This document shows positions 26,630 to 35,395 of a DNA stretch of 64,000 nucleotides, piece by piece. Source of the DNA: Mucilaginibacter straminoryzae (lineage in GTDB: Bacteria > Bacteroidota > Bacteroidia > Sphingobacteriales > Sphingobacteriaceae); contig NZ_JALJEJ010000001.1 in the NCBI RefSeq assembly GCF_022953055.1, positions 558,001 to 622,000 on the forward strand, given 5' to 3'. A program made the translations under genes and the position numbers. How positions within the stretch are numbered: position 1 is the stretch's first letter; each line of letters begins with the position of its first letter. Under the pieces are notes generated by a model. It saw only the letters and a list, made by a program, of their open reading frames with translations, was not told the DNA's origin and searched no databases.

Positions 26630-26998
26630 TTATCTGCTTAACAAGGTAAATAACATAGCCAACAGTGCTGGTATTGCCTGTATTATAAAAATTTTTCTAG
26701 AAGCCGTAAATGCACCGAAAATGCCGGCGACGGCTACGCATCCTAAGAAAAACAAACGGATATTAATTGTCCATTCAGGATTTTCAATCAAGAAAGACCA
26801 AACCAATCCTGCGGCGAGGAAGCCGTTGTAAAGCCCTTGATTGGCAGCCAAACGTTTTGTTGGCGTGAACAACTCTTTTGGCAGAGAGGTTGAAAATGCT
26901 CTTTTGCCCGCAGTTTCCCAGGCAAACATTTCCATCCACAAAATGTAACAGTGTTCGATTATTACGACGATGGTCAAGATAACGGATAAATAAACCAT
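26630..26998 (-). CDS. DUF1304 family membrane protein
   Basis: 122 aa, four TM segments (about 1-18, 50-70, 78-95, 100-120). The stretches EHCYILWMEMFAWET and NQGLYNGFLAAGL are the family hallmark. Function is unknown. Converges with the polysaccharide operon, leaving only 31 bp between stops. No partner gene nearby. Confidence 0.85.
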   Translation of the reverse strand: MVYLSVILTIVVIIEHCYILWMEMFAWETAGKRAFSTSLPKELFTPTKRLAANQGLYNGFLAAGLVWSFLIENPEWTINIRLFFLGCVAVAGIFGAFTASRKIFIIQAIPALLAMLFTLLSR

Positions 26999-27172
26999 AA
27001 TATTTTAAAGTGTTTAAGTTGGCGGTTACAAGGGTTGAATTTAAGCTTTTCGTTTATTTTAAAAGTAGCTCTGCTATAAAAAGCAGGTGCTTTTGTTGGC
27101 AAATTTGAAGGGGCGTAATGTTTATGTGATTAAGCTTTCAAGGTGGGCTCTTTAACGAATCAACTCAGCCTT

Positions 27173-27397
27173 TCACAGGCGCTGTTTCCTTGAGGTGCGG
27201 TTGGGGATTGCACATGCCCCCGCGGTACAGCCGGTATTGGATAATGCCTGGTAAAGTGTGATAATCCCTAACATGAAGAACAGCCAGTTTCTTTCTTCAA
27301 AAGATAAATAGATCACTGTGCTGCTTATCAGTAGCCTAAGTACTCTGGCCAGGTTCCATCTGGTAAGTAGCTGCTTTTTGAGATATTTCCTGATCAT
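27173..27397 (-). CDS. Small membrane protein, DUF2892/YgaP-TM-like
   Basis: 74 aa. Two hydrophobic segments (about 18-35 and 38-52: WNLARVLRLLISSTVIYLS, WLFFMLGIITLYQ) and a C-terminal CTAGAC, a cysteine pair typical of DUF2892-type proteins that accompany rhodanese or sulfur transport genes. Its start overlaps the stop of the TSUP exporter gene by four bases, so the two are co-translated. Probably works with the exporter in handling sulfur compounds; this is inference from context. Confidence 0.7.
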   Translation of the reverse strand: MIRKYLKKQLLTRWNLARVLRLLISSTVIYLSFEERNWLFFMLGIITLYQALSNTGCTAGACAIPNRTSRKQRL

Positions 27398-28191
27398 TTC
27401 AGTATCAGTTCTTTAATGATAATATAGCTGCCCATCATCAGCACAAACCAACCGAACCCTTTTTTTAATTTCTGGCCATTGATCTTTCTGCTTAGCGCTC
27501 CGCCTGCAAATATTCCGGAGATCGCTATCGTTGTAATTTTGAGCAGGAATATCCAGTTGATTTGAAAATGACCAATGTCTCCTGTAAAACCGATTAACGA
27601 ATTCAGGGCGATAATCAGAAGTGAGGTACCGATGGCTTCTTTCATCGGCAAGCCAACTAATAGCACCAAGGTTGGTATCAATAAAAAGCCGCCGCCTGCG
27701 CCAAGTATGCCCGTAGCCAGGCCGATTGCAATACCTGTTATTAGTAGTTTAGGAATATGTAATTCTTTTTCGGGAGTGTTATTCGGTTCTGTTTTATTTC
27801 CGCTGCGGATCATGGCAGATGCCGCCACTATCATCAGCACGGCAAACAGCACCATAGTGACGATATTGCGTGTTAGGGTGAAACCGCCGATGGTAAAAAG
27901 ATGATCGGGGATAAGCGGGATCAGGTACTTGCGGGTGATGAATACGGTTGTTATGGAAGACAAGCCGAAAAGCAGTGCCGTTTTGATACTTACCAGCCCT
28001 TTACGATAATTGCTGATCGCACCAACCAGACTGGTGGAGCCAACAATAAAAAGCGAATAAGAGGTAGATAAAATCGGGCTGATGCCGAATAAATAGACCA
28101 GTACCGGTACTGTTAATATGGAGCCGCCGCCGCCGATGAGCCCGAGGGAGATGCCGATTAAGGCAGATGCGATATAAGCTATTGTTTCCAT
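27394..28191 (-). CDS. TSUP family anion transporter (TauE/SafE, sulfite-exporter-like)
   Basis: 265 aa with eight TM segments in two repeats. Glycine-rich IGISLGLIGGGGSILTVPVLVYL at the N-terminus and IGLATGILGAGGGFLLIPTLVLL mid-protein are the paired TSUP signatures. Likely exports sulfite, thiosulfate or organosulfonates across the inner membrane. Second gene of a Crp/Fnr-TSUP-DUF2892 operon; a CRP-type palindrome lies 47 bp upstream of its start. Confidence 0.85.
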   Translation of the reverse strand: METIAYIASALIGISLGLIGGGGSILTVPVLVYLFGISPILSTSYSLFIVGSTSLVGAISNYRKGLVSIKTALLFGLSSITTVFITRKYLIPLIPDHLFTIGGFTLTRNIVTMVLFAVLMIVAASAMIRSGNKTEPNNTPEKELHIPKLLITGIAIGLATGILGAGGGFLLIPTLVLLVGLPMKEAIGTSLLIIALNSLIGFTGDIGHFQINWIFLLKITTIAISGIFAGGALSRKINGQKLKKGFGWFVLMMGSYIIIKELILK

Positions 28192-28237
28192 CTGTGAAAT
28201 TCTTACTCAAAGATGGAAGTCTGATACTTTAAAGACG

Positions 28238-28251
28238 GTGACTTAGGTCAC
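28238..28251. promoter_or_regulatory. CRP/FNR-type palindrome before the TSUP gene
   Basis: GTGACTTAGGTCAC is a near-perfect dyad with the GTGA-N6-TCAC spacing of CRP/HcpR-like sites. It overlaps the last codons of the Crp/Fnr gene and sits about 50 bp upstream of the TSUP start, so the regulator may control the transporter from here. The binding is inferred. Confidence 0.5.
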
Positions 28252-28910
28252 ACATCGTCAGGCCCGAGCCATTCTATGGCGTTGCGGTGTAGTTTGACAT
28301 CGCCCCGCTGCTCCATTTTTTTCAATAATCGTGAAATTACCTCGCGCGACGAATTCAGATCAGCTGCTATTTCACTGTGCGATATTTTCAGTTCCCGCGA
28401 TTTTAACTGCCGATGTTGTTTTTGCAGGTAAAAAAACAAACGTTCGTCCATAGAGCGGAAAGCCACATCGTCAATAACCGTTAGCAGTTCTTCAAACCTG
28501 GCGCGGTAAGTTTCCAGCACAAAATAATACCAGGTTTTATACTGGCGCATCAGGTTGTCCATATAGCTGATGGGAATCATCAACGCTGTAGTATCTTCCA
28601 CAGCTTTTGCCATTACCTCACTGGTTTCTTGTTTGGTGGCGCAGATCATGGATAATGCGCAGGCGTTACCTGCCTCCAGGTAGTACATAAAAAACTCGCC
28701 GCCGTCTTCTCCCTGCCGGTATAGTTTAACCCTTCCCGCGGTGATTAACACAGTAGCTTTCATATACTGCCCAGTTTGCATTAATATATCCCCTGCTTTA
28801 AACTGCTTTAATCTGGCATGTTCGGCAATGAAACGGCAAAGCGCTGATTCAAACTGGGGGAACAACCCGGCAACGTATTGCTCATCGACAATAATATCAA
28901 TATCGCTCAT
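28248..28910 (-). CDS. Crp/Fnr family transcriptional regulator
   Basis: 220 aa. N-terminal cyclic-nucleotide-binding-like beta barrel (about 15-130, with FKAGDILMQTGQYMKATVLITAGRVKLYRQGEDG), a long dimer helix, and a C-terminal winged HTH (about 165-210, SHSEIAADLNSSREVISRLLKKME). No FNR-type N-terminal cysteine cluster, so no iron-sulfur sensing. The three cysteines near 88-95 (CALSMICATK) could sense redox or sulfur species. Located first in the sulfur-export operon. Confidence 0.87.
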   Translation of the reverse strand: MSDIDIIVDEQYVAGLFPQFESALCRFIAEHARLKQFKAGDILMQTGQYMKATVLITAGRVKLYRQGEDGGEFFMYYLEAGNACALSMICATKQETSEVMAKAVEDTTALMIPISYMDNLMRQYKTWYYFVLETYRARFEELLTVIDDVAFRSMDERLFFYLQKQHRQLKSRELKISHSEIAADLNSSREVISRLLKKMEQRGDVKLHRNAIEWLGPDDV

Positions 28911-29229
28911 GATAAAATGTAATAAAACAGCTCGCCCGGAACTGTTAATGTTTTTCTATTTCACAGAAGATTTTAAAATGCGTGGCAATTTAACTCAAAA
29001 ATTAACACGTGCGAAATTCAGAATATTCGCTAAGTCGCTTTATGCCGGGGAATGTGATGGGAATGATAGCATTAAAGCTAAATGCTAATTGAAAAGTTGC
29101 CCACGTAAGAAGTATGTCGGACAAGGCAGACGGCGCGGTTTTCAAATCCGCGTCCGAAGGCGTCTTCGTGAATTTAGCCAGCCGTACACCTTTGGTCGGG
29201 TACGGCTGGCTGTTGTGATAGCGATCTGC
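28911..29229. other. Non-coding spacer
   Basis: No gene found. It holds the upstream region of the Crp/Fnr gene, a tRNA-like anticodon stem-loop that I reject as a tRNA, and a strong 12-bp hairpin at 29176-29211 near the end of the minus-strand gene that stops at 29230. Confidence 0.6.
29176..29211 (-). terminator. Hairpin terminator
   Basis: AGCCAGCCGTAC (29176-29187) pairs perfectly with GTACGGCTGGCT (29200-29211). It lies 19 bp past the stop of the minus-strand gene at 29230; the following T content is low. Confidence 0.6.
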
Positions 29230-29607
29230 TTAAGCAACAGTGAACGCAATCGGGGCTGAATTATACACAAGCCCATCACCATTTTGTGAGTAAGGTAAGG
29301 AGTATGTTTGACCGTTAAATGCGATAGTAAATTGCTGCGGGCCACCCCAGTTTACACCCATCAGCAGAAGGCTGTAACTGCCCGGAGATAGGTAGACATC
29401 ATAGGTGCCGCTTAAAGCAGAATTGACGCCGTTCAGGACAATTGGCCCGGAGTATTGTCCGTTAGCGATGTTGATGTTTACATTAACAGGATTAGTGTTG
29501 CCACTTAATATCCTCATTAATTCAAAGCTGCCGCCCCACTGGTACGCCAGGATGATTAACTCATTGTCACACGCGGTAACATTAATTGTGTTGGTGTTGG
29601 TTGCCAT
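29230..29607 (-). CDS. Unknown beta-rich protein
   Basis: 125 aa from the ATG at 29607. Upstream codons to 29709 are open but basic and low-complexity (KKRPAHTGKHGAKF), whereas AGGAAA lies about 12 nt before 29607, so I choose the internal start. The protein is rich in Asn, Thr, Gly and Tyr with alternating hydrophobic residues (VNVNINIANGQYSGP, LSGTYDVYLSPGSYSLLL), suggesting a small beta sandwich. No signal peptide. No family recognised; isolated gene with its own terminator. Confidence 0.6.
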   Translation of the reverse strand: MATNTNTINVTACDNELIILAYQWGGSFELMRILSGNTNPVNVNINIANGQYSGPIVLNGVNSALSGTYDVYLSPGSYSLLLMGVNWGGPQQFTIAFNGQTYSLPYSQNGDGLVYNSAPIAFTVA

Positions 29608-29917
29608 AAAATTATTGTTGTTTCCTACTCTATTGGCTTTTCGGAATTTCGCCCCATGTTTTCCTGTATGGGCAGGCCGTTTTTTTAAGCGGGTTCTGCT
29701 CCGCCTCAAAAGCTTTTGATTTTGTAAAGTTGAGCTATAATTATTTGGCGGTTAACAGCATAAATAAGCATAATGCAAACCAGGTACTTTTATCTGTTTA
29801 TGAGTATATAAATAGGTATAAATATCTGTTTGTAAGTGTATTATGATGGATGTCGATATTGAGATGGATTCTTTTCGATAATATTGTAACAATAAACTCA
29901 ACCAAAACTTTAACATC

Positions 29918-30511
29918 ATGAAAACACCCCGCAAATTCATTATCCCTGTACTTCTTTTAGCAATAGTAGTTTTGAGCGTTATACTTGTGTTTAAAATAAA
30001 TTGCCGTAGCCCTTACGTTATCCAGGGCGCAATTCCTGCCGATACGATTAACCACCGTCTGACGGGTTATAATGTTGTTCAAGCACAGAAAAATACATTT
30101 GATAGTCTTTCCAGGACATTTTTTAAGGCCGTTCCGTATAAAGGAGCTGTTATCAACAGTGCTGATTTATTACTTGCGCTTGGTCTGAACGATGACTATT
30201 TATACCGATACATCCAGTGCGAGAAAATAAAGTTCAAAACTCAACTCGGATTGGTAAATGATAGCATCAAAGTTTATGTGCACCCTATTGATATTTCTTC
30301 GCCGAAAAACCCAAAAGATCTGTTTTTTAATAAAGAAGGTAACTTATGCTATAAGGACGGAACGCTATGGCAGAATCCGTGTAAGGCATGTTTTTTCTGC
30401 AGTATATTTTCATCCTCCAACCCACCTGCACGTAAATTAAATGATGACCCTGACGGGGTTTATTATATAGATTTAAATAATCCCTGCCCACCCTGCTCAA
30501 CAGAAGATTGA
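29918..30511 (+). CDS. Unknown membrane-anchored protein with Cys-rich tail
   Basis: 197 aa. One N-terminal TM/signal anchor (about 8-26), then an extracytoplasmic domain. The C-terminal third carries five cysteines in CKACFFC and NPCPPC arrangements, which could bind metal or form disulfides. Resembles nothing I can name. First of four same-strand genes (next 46 bp away) ending with a two-component system, so it may be a regulated or sensing partner. Confidence 0.6.
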   Translation: MKTPRKFIIPVLLLAIVVLSVILVFKINCRSPYVIQGAIPADTINHRLTGYNVVQAQKNTFDSLSRTFFKAVPYKGAVINSADLLLALGLNDDYLYRYIQCEKIKFKTQLGLVNDSIKVYVHPIDISSPKNPKDLFFNKEGNLCYKDGTLWQNPCKACFFCSIFSSSNPPARKLNDDPDGVYYIDLNNPCPPCSTED

Positions 30512-30556
30512 TCGAACGGATTTACAGTTGTTAATTGCTGAAGCAAATCGAAGAAG

Positions 30557-31210
30557 ATGTCTTTTGTGCGTTTTTTATTACTGTTGTCAAACCTCCCGCC
30601 CCTGGTGGCGGGTATTTTAACACTGATCTATTTTAATAAATTTGATCAAAGGCTATATTCATTCAGATTGTTTTTGCTTTTTAACAGTATTTTGCAGATA
30701 GTACAGCTAGTACTTTCCAGTTTAAAAATTAATAACTTATTTCTGCTGCACATTGCAGTTCCAATCGAGTTTACGCTGCTGGTCCACTTTTATTATTCTT
30801 TTCTTAAGCAGTACGTTGATAAGCGGATATTCTTTTTTCTGATTTCTTTATTCGTCATTTTCTCTTTAATCAATAGTTTGTTCATACAGCCTATTGATGC
30901 GTTTAATTCTAACGCGTTGATCGTAGAAGCGCTTGTACTGATCATCTTGTCTGTATTTGCCTTTATCGTACTGATGGATCCCCGTTCGGGCATGCATAAA
31001 ACGTCCATTGGACAGACGCTCAACTTAATTAACTCCGGCAGTTTTATTAATCTTTTAACCACCTTGCTTATTTACTATTTTTCAAATTCGTTGATCAAGA
31101 ACGCCAGTAAGCAGATGGTAAACTATATTTGGGTATATAATGACCTGGCCTCCGTAGTGATGTATACTTGCTTTATTATAGCAATTTGGAAACACGTTAA
31201 ACAAAAGTGA
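30557..31210 (+). CDS. Unknown 6-7 TM membrane protein
   Basis: 217 aa, hydrophobic throughout with about seven predicted TM helices (for example 5-25, 36-55, 60-80, 88-108, 118-138, 155-172, 190-210). No motif recognised. Its stop overlaps the GTG start of the histidine kinase by four bases, so it is likely to be the kinase's membrane sensor partner, given that the kinase itself has only one TM segment. Confidence 0.65.
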   Translation: MSFVRFLLLLSNLPPLVAGILTLIYFNKFDQRLYSFRLFLLFNSILQIVQLVLSSLKINNLFLLHIAVPIEFTLLVHFYYSFLKQYVDKRIFFFLISLFVIFSLINSLFIQPIDAFNSNALIVEALVLIILSVFAFIVLMDPRSGMHKTSIGQTLNLINSGSFINLLTTLLIYYFSNSLIKNASKQMVNYIWVYNDLASVVMYTCFIIAIWKHVKQK

Positions 31211-31989
31211 ATATCACCGAAATAATAATTCCGTTTACCGTAGCGCTTTTTATTATAGCGGTTGGGGTGGTGTTATTATACCAGAACTTTCAGCGAAACC
31301 TGATAGAACTGGAACTCGAAAAGTCTGAATTAAAGTCGCTACAGCAGGACGAGCTTTTAAGAAACAGTATTCTGGTGCAGGAAGAGGAAAGAAAGCGTAT
31401 AGCCGGTGACCTGCATGATGAAATTGGTGCAGTGATATCGATAATGAAAATGAACCTGATGTTGATGAAGCAAAGTGCAGAAGATAATCAGACATCAACC
31501 GCTTCCGTAAAGGTGATACAAAACCTCATCAATTTATCTGATAACGCAATAACCAGTGTAAGAAGCATTAGCCACCAACTGATGCCACCGCAATTAGAAG
31601 CTTTTGGATTAGTAAAGACAATAGAATCTGTTATTGATCAGATTAACGCGAATGGTAAGATTACTTTTTACTTTACCATAAGGAATGAATGGCCGCCGGT
31701 TAATTGGCCGGTAGCATTAGGCGTTTATAGAATTGTGATGGAGTTGTTTAATAACACCATTAAACATGCGAATGCTAGATGCGTTTTCTTAACATTCGAT
31801 TATTTCGATAACTACCTGATAGTTAGTTTTGAAGACGATGGCGATGGGTTCCCCTCGCAAACAAAAAATTACCACGGGCTGGGGTTAATAAGTATGGAGG
31901 CCAGGGCACAGGCTATGAATGCCCTGTTTGAATGTACCAACGGCACCAGCAGAGGTGTTAAAGCGACACTGAAAATTCCGGTTGGCTGA
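31207..31989 (+). CDS. NarL-type sensor histidine kinase (HisKA_3)
   Basis: 260 aa. One TM helix (about 7-26), a short coiled linker, then HisKA_3 with RIAGDLHDEIGAVIS (phospho-acceptor H70) and an HATPase_c domain: VMELFNNTIKHA (N box), FEDDGDGFP (G1), GLGLISMEARAQ (G2). GTG start overlaps the stop of the membrane protein gene. No sensor domain of its own, so sensing probably comes from the partner at 30557. Pairs with the response regulator 29 bp downstream. Confidence 0.9.
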   Translation: MNITEIIIPFTVALFIIAVGVVLLYQNFQRNLIELELEKSELKSLQQDELLRNSILVQEEERKRIAGDLHDEIGAVISIMKMNLMLMKQSAEDNQTSTASVKVIQNLINLSDNAITSVRSISHQLMPPQLEAFGLVKTIESVIDQINANGKITFYFTIRNEWPPVNWPVALGVYRIVMELFNNTIKHANARCVFLTFDYFDNYLIVSFEDDGDGFPSQTKNYHGLGLISMEARAQAMNALFECTNGTSRGVKATLKIPVG

Positions 31990-32018
31990 TTTATCCAATT
32001 GAACTGAATCCTGTATCT

Positions 32019-32690
32019 ATGAATCAGAAGATTAACGTAGGCATAGTAGAAGATCAACTACTGTTTAGAGAAGGCATAAAAGCCATCCTGACTAATTGGG
32101 ATATTTTTGATGTTATTTTTGAAAGTGCCGATGGCTTTTCGGTTATTGAGAAATTAGCGCAAGCCCCCCGGCTGCCGGATATTCTATTGGTTGACCTGTC
32201 ATTACCGCCGCTTGGTAAGACAGAGTATAGCGGCCTGCATCTGACTGTAGCTTTAGCCGACAAATTTCCGGAAATAAAGATCTTGATACTTTCTGTACAC
32301 AATGATGAAAATTTTATGGCAGAACTGATCAAAAATGGTGCGCATGGATACCTCGTTAAAGATTGTGACCCGCAGGAGGTTTACCAGGCAATTGTATCTG
32401 TAGTTGAGAAAGGAACTTATATTAACAGCCGCGTATTGAAAGCTATCCAAGATAGAATGTCAAAGAAGTTGAAGCCCGGCAAACAACTCATGACAGGTAT
32501 ATCCGCAAGGGAGGAAGATGTATTGAAATTGACCTGCCAGCAGTTTACAGCCGAGGAAATCGCGGAGAAATTATTTATCAGTGTGAAAACTGTTAACGGT
32601 CACAGAAATAATTTACTACTGAAAACCGGTTCGCGTAATGTAGCCGGTCTGGTTCTTTTTGCCATAAAGAACCACATCGTAGAGCTATAG
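32019..32690 (+). CDS. NarL/FixJ-type response regulator
   Basis: 223 aa. Receiver domain about 5-130 with acidic pocket ED (11-12), phospho-acceptor D59 (LLVDLSLP), and K in GYLVKD. LuxR-type HTH about 155-215 (SAREEDVLKLTCQQFTAEEIAEKLFISVKTV pattern). Transcription factor for the kinase upstream; targets unknown, possibly this same operon. Confidence 0.9.
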   Translation: MNQKINVGIVEDQLLFREGIKAILTNWDIFDVIFESADGFSVIEKLAQAPRLPDILLVDLSLPPLGKTEYSGLHLTVALADKFPEIKILILSVHNDENFMAELIKNGAHGYLVKDCDPQEVYQAIVSVVEKGTYINSRVLKAIQDRMSKKLKPGKQLMTGISAREEDVLKLTCQQFTAEEIAEKLFISVKTVNGHRNNLLLKTGSRNVAGLVLFAIKNHIVEL

Positions 32691-32762
32691 GTCTTACAGT
32701 CTTATTCTTTTAGATATCCGGTTAATATAGCCGCATTCAGCTCTTAATTCAATATATATATA

Positions 32763-32806
32763 ACAAGCACGAAAAGCGACTTCTATCAATCGCTTTTCGT
32801 GCTTGT
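32763..32806. terminator. Strong bidirectional hairpin terminator
   Basis: A perfect 17-bp inverted repeat (32763-32779 and 32790-32806) with a 10-nt loop, between the convergent response regulator and phospholipase C genes. The arms contain runs of A and T, so it may stop transcription from both sides. Confidence 0.8.
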
Positions 32807-32839
32807 TGGTAAACTCTAAATTATGTTATCGGCTTTCTT

Positions 32840-35395
32840 TTAAGCAAAGGTACCGCCCATCAGCGGATCGCTTTGGGTGTGCTTGCCGGTCTCTACCCGG
32901 CCAGCATAACGTTTTTCAAACAAATGTGCCCCGGTTACTTTAATACTGAAATCGTACCACTGGTGGCTTTTTCGGGTATCAACCAATAATGTTACGCTTT
33001 GCTTTGGTAACACTTGCACGTGCTGAGCGATGTTTTTATAGCTATTATCGGTTAACGCAACCTGGTGGGGCCGACTATCAGTATTGTGAATAGTGACCAA
33101 CAGGTTGCCAGTAGCTACCTTGTTATTCAGCTTGTTCCGTTCATAATGGATAGTGGTGTGAACGCCGGGATCGTTGGCGGCTCCGGTAAACTCACGGTAA
33201 AAACCGTTGGGTCCATACAAACGCAGGTGATAGGCTTTGTTTTCAAATGCTGCCAATTGCCATTGTTCGCTAAGCATATCGCCCGGCTTTACCGCGTAGG
33301 ACCAGTTACGGGAATCTTCAAATACCGCCGGGTTGCCGAAGCTTTGGTAACGGTTTACTGCATAGATATTAAAAGGTGATCCGGCAGAGGCTTTGCCGAA
33401 CAGCTCTTTGCCGACAGAAAGGTCCAGCCTAAAGGCCTGCTTGTCAGGGGTTAGAGCGCCGTCGGCATAAAGCTCATAGGGTAGGGCGCAAGAAGGTCGG
33501 GTGCCTTTTTCCTGTTGTGGCCGGTAGTCTGTTGCGTGTGGGTTGTCCCTGATCTTGACTAATTCTGCTTCAGAGAATAGTTTAAAATCAGTAGGCGAGT
33601 TTTTGAATTTGGCTTTATGGATGCTGGCTAAAAAGTCGTTTTTAGCAACTGGTTTAGGGTAGCCGCTTTGCTGTCCGCCCTGCGGTTTGAAAACCGAAGT
33701 CAGATCGCCGCAGACAGTACGCCGCCAATCCGAAATATTTGGTTCGGTGATCTTCTTGCCTGTTTTTTGGGATAGGAACCGTTCTAAAAATTGCAGGGTA
33801 GAGGTATGATCAAATACTTCTGAATTTACAAAGCCGCCCTTTGTCCACGGAGATGCAATGATCATGGGGACGCGATAGCCCAGGCCGATTGCGCATTCGC
33901 GGTCGTATTTCGTAGGGAAATCATGTCTGTCTTGTTCCTGCTGAAGCGTAACATAATCAACACGTGTATCTATACCCGCCGAAACTTTGCCCATACCCGG
34001 TTTATGCGAATGCGGCGGTGTAAACGGGGGCACATGGTCAAAATAGCCATCATTCTCGTCATAGGTAACAATCAGAATGGTTTTTTTCCATACTTCGGGG
34101 TTTTGGGTCAGAATGTCCAGTACTTCTGATACATACCAGGCGCCGTACCAAGGGGCAGAAGGGTGGTCAGAGAAGTTTTCAGGCGCAGTTACCCACGATA
34201 CGGTAGGCAGCGCACCGTTTTTAACATCCTGTCTGAATTGGTGCAGCACATCGCCCTTGGGCACTTTCATCGTACGTTTCTGACCGTTATCATCATAGCT
34301 CAGATCGGTCAGTTCATGATAATGCGGGTCATTGGTGTTAGTTACAAAAGCTTTGCGGTGCAGGTTCTTCTCGCGTTCGCTAAGCTGGTCGAATGTTTTT
34401 CCTTTTACTTTTTCCAGCCTTTCGTTCACTTTACCAAGCTCTTGCCTGTGTGCGTGTAACTTGTTCTTAAGCGTATCTGCCATACTGCCTGATGCGGCTG
34501 CCAGATCTTTTTCAGTTTGGCTGATGATAGCATTAAACTCTGCCTGCTGTTTTTGCAGCTGCGCGATATGTTTCTGGTGCAGGTGGATGTTGTATTGGGC
34601 AAAAAACTCCAGTGGGTTATCCTGAAAGTTGGACAGCCATGGATCTTCTTCACCTTTAAAGCCAACATCAATACTCATCTCGTTCTGATAACACTTCCAT
34701 GAGATGCCATGGTCTTCCAGCCTTTCGGGGAAGGTGGGCCAGTTTAATGTGCCGTAATCCATATCATCATTCCAGACCAACGCGCGTGAATTCTCGTTCT
34801 GCTCGGAACGGATAGTTCCCGTCCAGAAGTACAACCGGTTAGGGTTGGTCCCGGTTAACGAAGAACAGAAATACTGGTCGCAGATGGTAAACGCATCAGC
34901 AAAGGCATAATAAAAGGGGATATCTTCACGGGTGTGGTAGCCCATGGTGAGGGGCATATTTTTATATTCGGGGTAGCCTGAATGTTTTTCATCCAGCCAT
35001 TTATCATATTTACCATCGTTGCGGGCATTCACCTGGTTAGACCATGAATGGGGCAGCGAGTGCATCCAGGTAGCTTTGGTGTTTTTAATATCTAACCGGA
35101 AGGGTCCGTAGGTTTCGCCCTTTGCATTGGTTTGGAGCCACACCGGGTTCTTATCGGGCAGGGTGATCGTCCGCGGATCATTGTAGCCCCGTACACCACG
35201 CAAAGTGCCGAAGGTATGGTCAAAAGAACGGTTTTCCTGCATCAGGATAACTACGTGCTCGGCATCCATGTATGTACTGCCTTCGGCAGCGTTAATAGAA
35301 AGCGCATTTGCGATAGAATCCGGCAAGGCAGCTGCTATTCCGCTTGCGCTGGCCAGTAAGGCTGCTTTTTTTAAGAAATCTCTTCTGTTATCCAT
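32840..35395 (-). CDS. Phosphocholine-specific phospholipase C (Tat-exported phosphoesterase)
   Basis: 851 aa. Twin-arginine signal peptide (NRRDFLKKAALLASASG), then the PLC/acid phosphatase catalytic domain: EHVVILMQENRSFDHTFGTLRGVRGY, SLTGTNPNRLYFWTG, VSWVTAPENFSDHPS, ILIVTYDENDGYFDHVPP and HTSTLQFLERF, holding the metal-binding Glu, Asn, Asp and His residues. Two C-terminal beta domains (about 650-840) are usual for the bacterial phosphocholine-specific type. It releases phosphocholine and diacylglycerol from phosphatidylcholine or sphingomyelin outside the inner membrane. Length is as expected. Internal helical insertion about 275-340 (KQQAEFNAI...) is known in this family. Its neighbours, a TonB receptor and PI-PLC-like gene, suggest phospholipid use. 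Confidence 0.9.
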   Translation of the reverse strand: MDNRRDFLKKAALLASASGIAAALPDSIANALSINAAEGSTYMDAEHVVILMQENRSFDHTFGTLRGVRGYNDPRTITLPDKNPVWLQTNAKGETYGPFRLDIKNTKATWMHSLPHSWSNQVNARNDGKYDKWLDEKHSGYPEYKNMPLTMGYHTREDIPFYYAFADAFTICDQYFCSSLTGTNPNRLYFWTGTIRSEQNENSRALVWNDDMDYGTLNWPTFPERLEDHGISWKCYQNEMSIDVGFKGEEDPWLSNFQDNPLEFFAQYNIHLHQKHIAQLQKQQAEFNAIISQTEKDLAAASGSMADTLKNKLHAHRQELGKVNERLEKVKGKTFDQLSEREKNLHRKAFVTNTNDPHYHELTDLSYDDNGQKRTMKVPKGDVLHQFRQDVKNGALPTVSWVTAPENFSDHPSAPWYGAWYVSEVLDILTQNPEVWKKTILIVTYDENDGYFDHVPPFTPPHSHKPGMGKVSAGIDTRVDYVTLQQEQDRHDFPTKYDRECAIGLGYRVPMIIASPWTKGGFVNSEVFDHTSTLQFLERFLSQKTGKKITEPNISDWRRTVCGDLTSVFKPQGGQQSGYPKPVAKNDFLASIHKAKFKNSPTDFKLFSEAELVKIRDNPHATDYRPQQEKGTRPSCALPYELYADGALTPDKQAFRLDLSVGKELFGKASAGSPFNIYAVNRYQSFGNPAVFEDSRNWSYAVKPGDMLSEQWQLAAFENKAYHLRLYGPNGFYREFTGAANDPGVHTTIHYERNKLNNKVATGNLLVTIHNTDSRPHQVALTDNSYKNIAQHVQVLPKQSVTLLVDTRKSHQWYDFSIKVTGAHLFEKRYAGRVETGKHTQSDPLMGGTFA

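Noticed and set aside
28741..29088. 115-codon plus-strand frame opposite the Crp/Fnr start
   Set aside because: Half lies antisense to a well-supported gene; no ribosome site and no family likeness.
29120..29165. tRNA-like anticodon stem-loop (TTCAAA in + strand, TTGAAA in - strand), resembling tRNA-Sec or tRNA-Ser(UGA)
   Set aside because: The stem has a mismatch next to the loop, and there is no D-arm or GGTTCGA T-arm in the right place on either strand.
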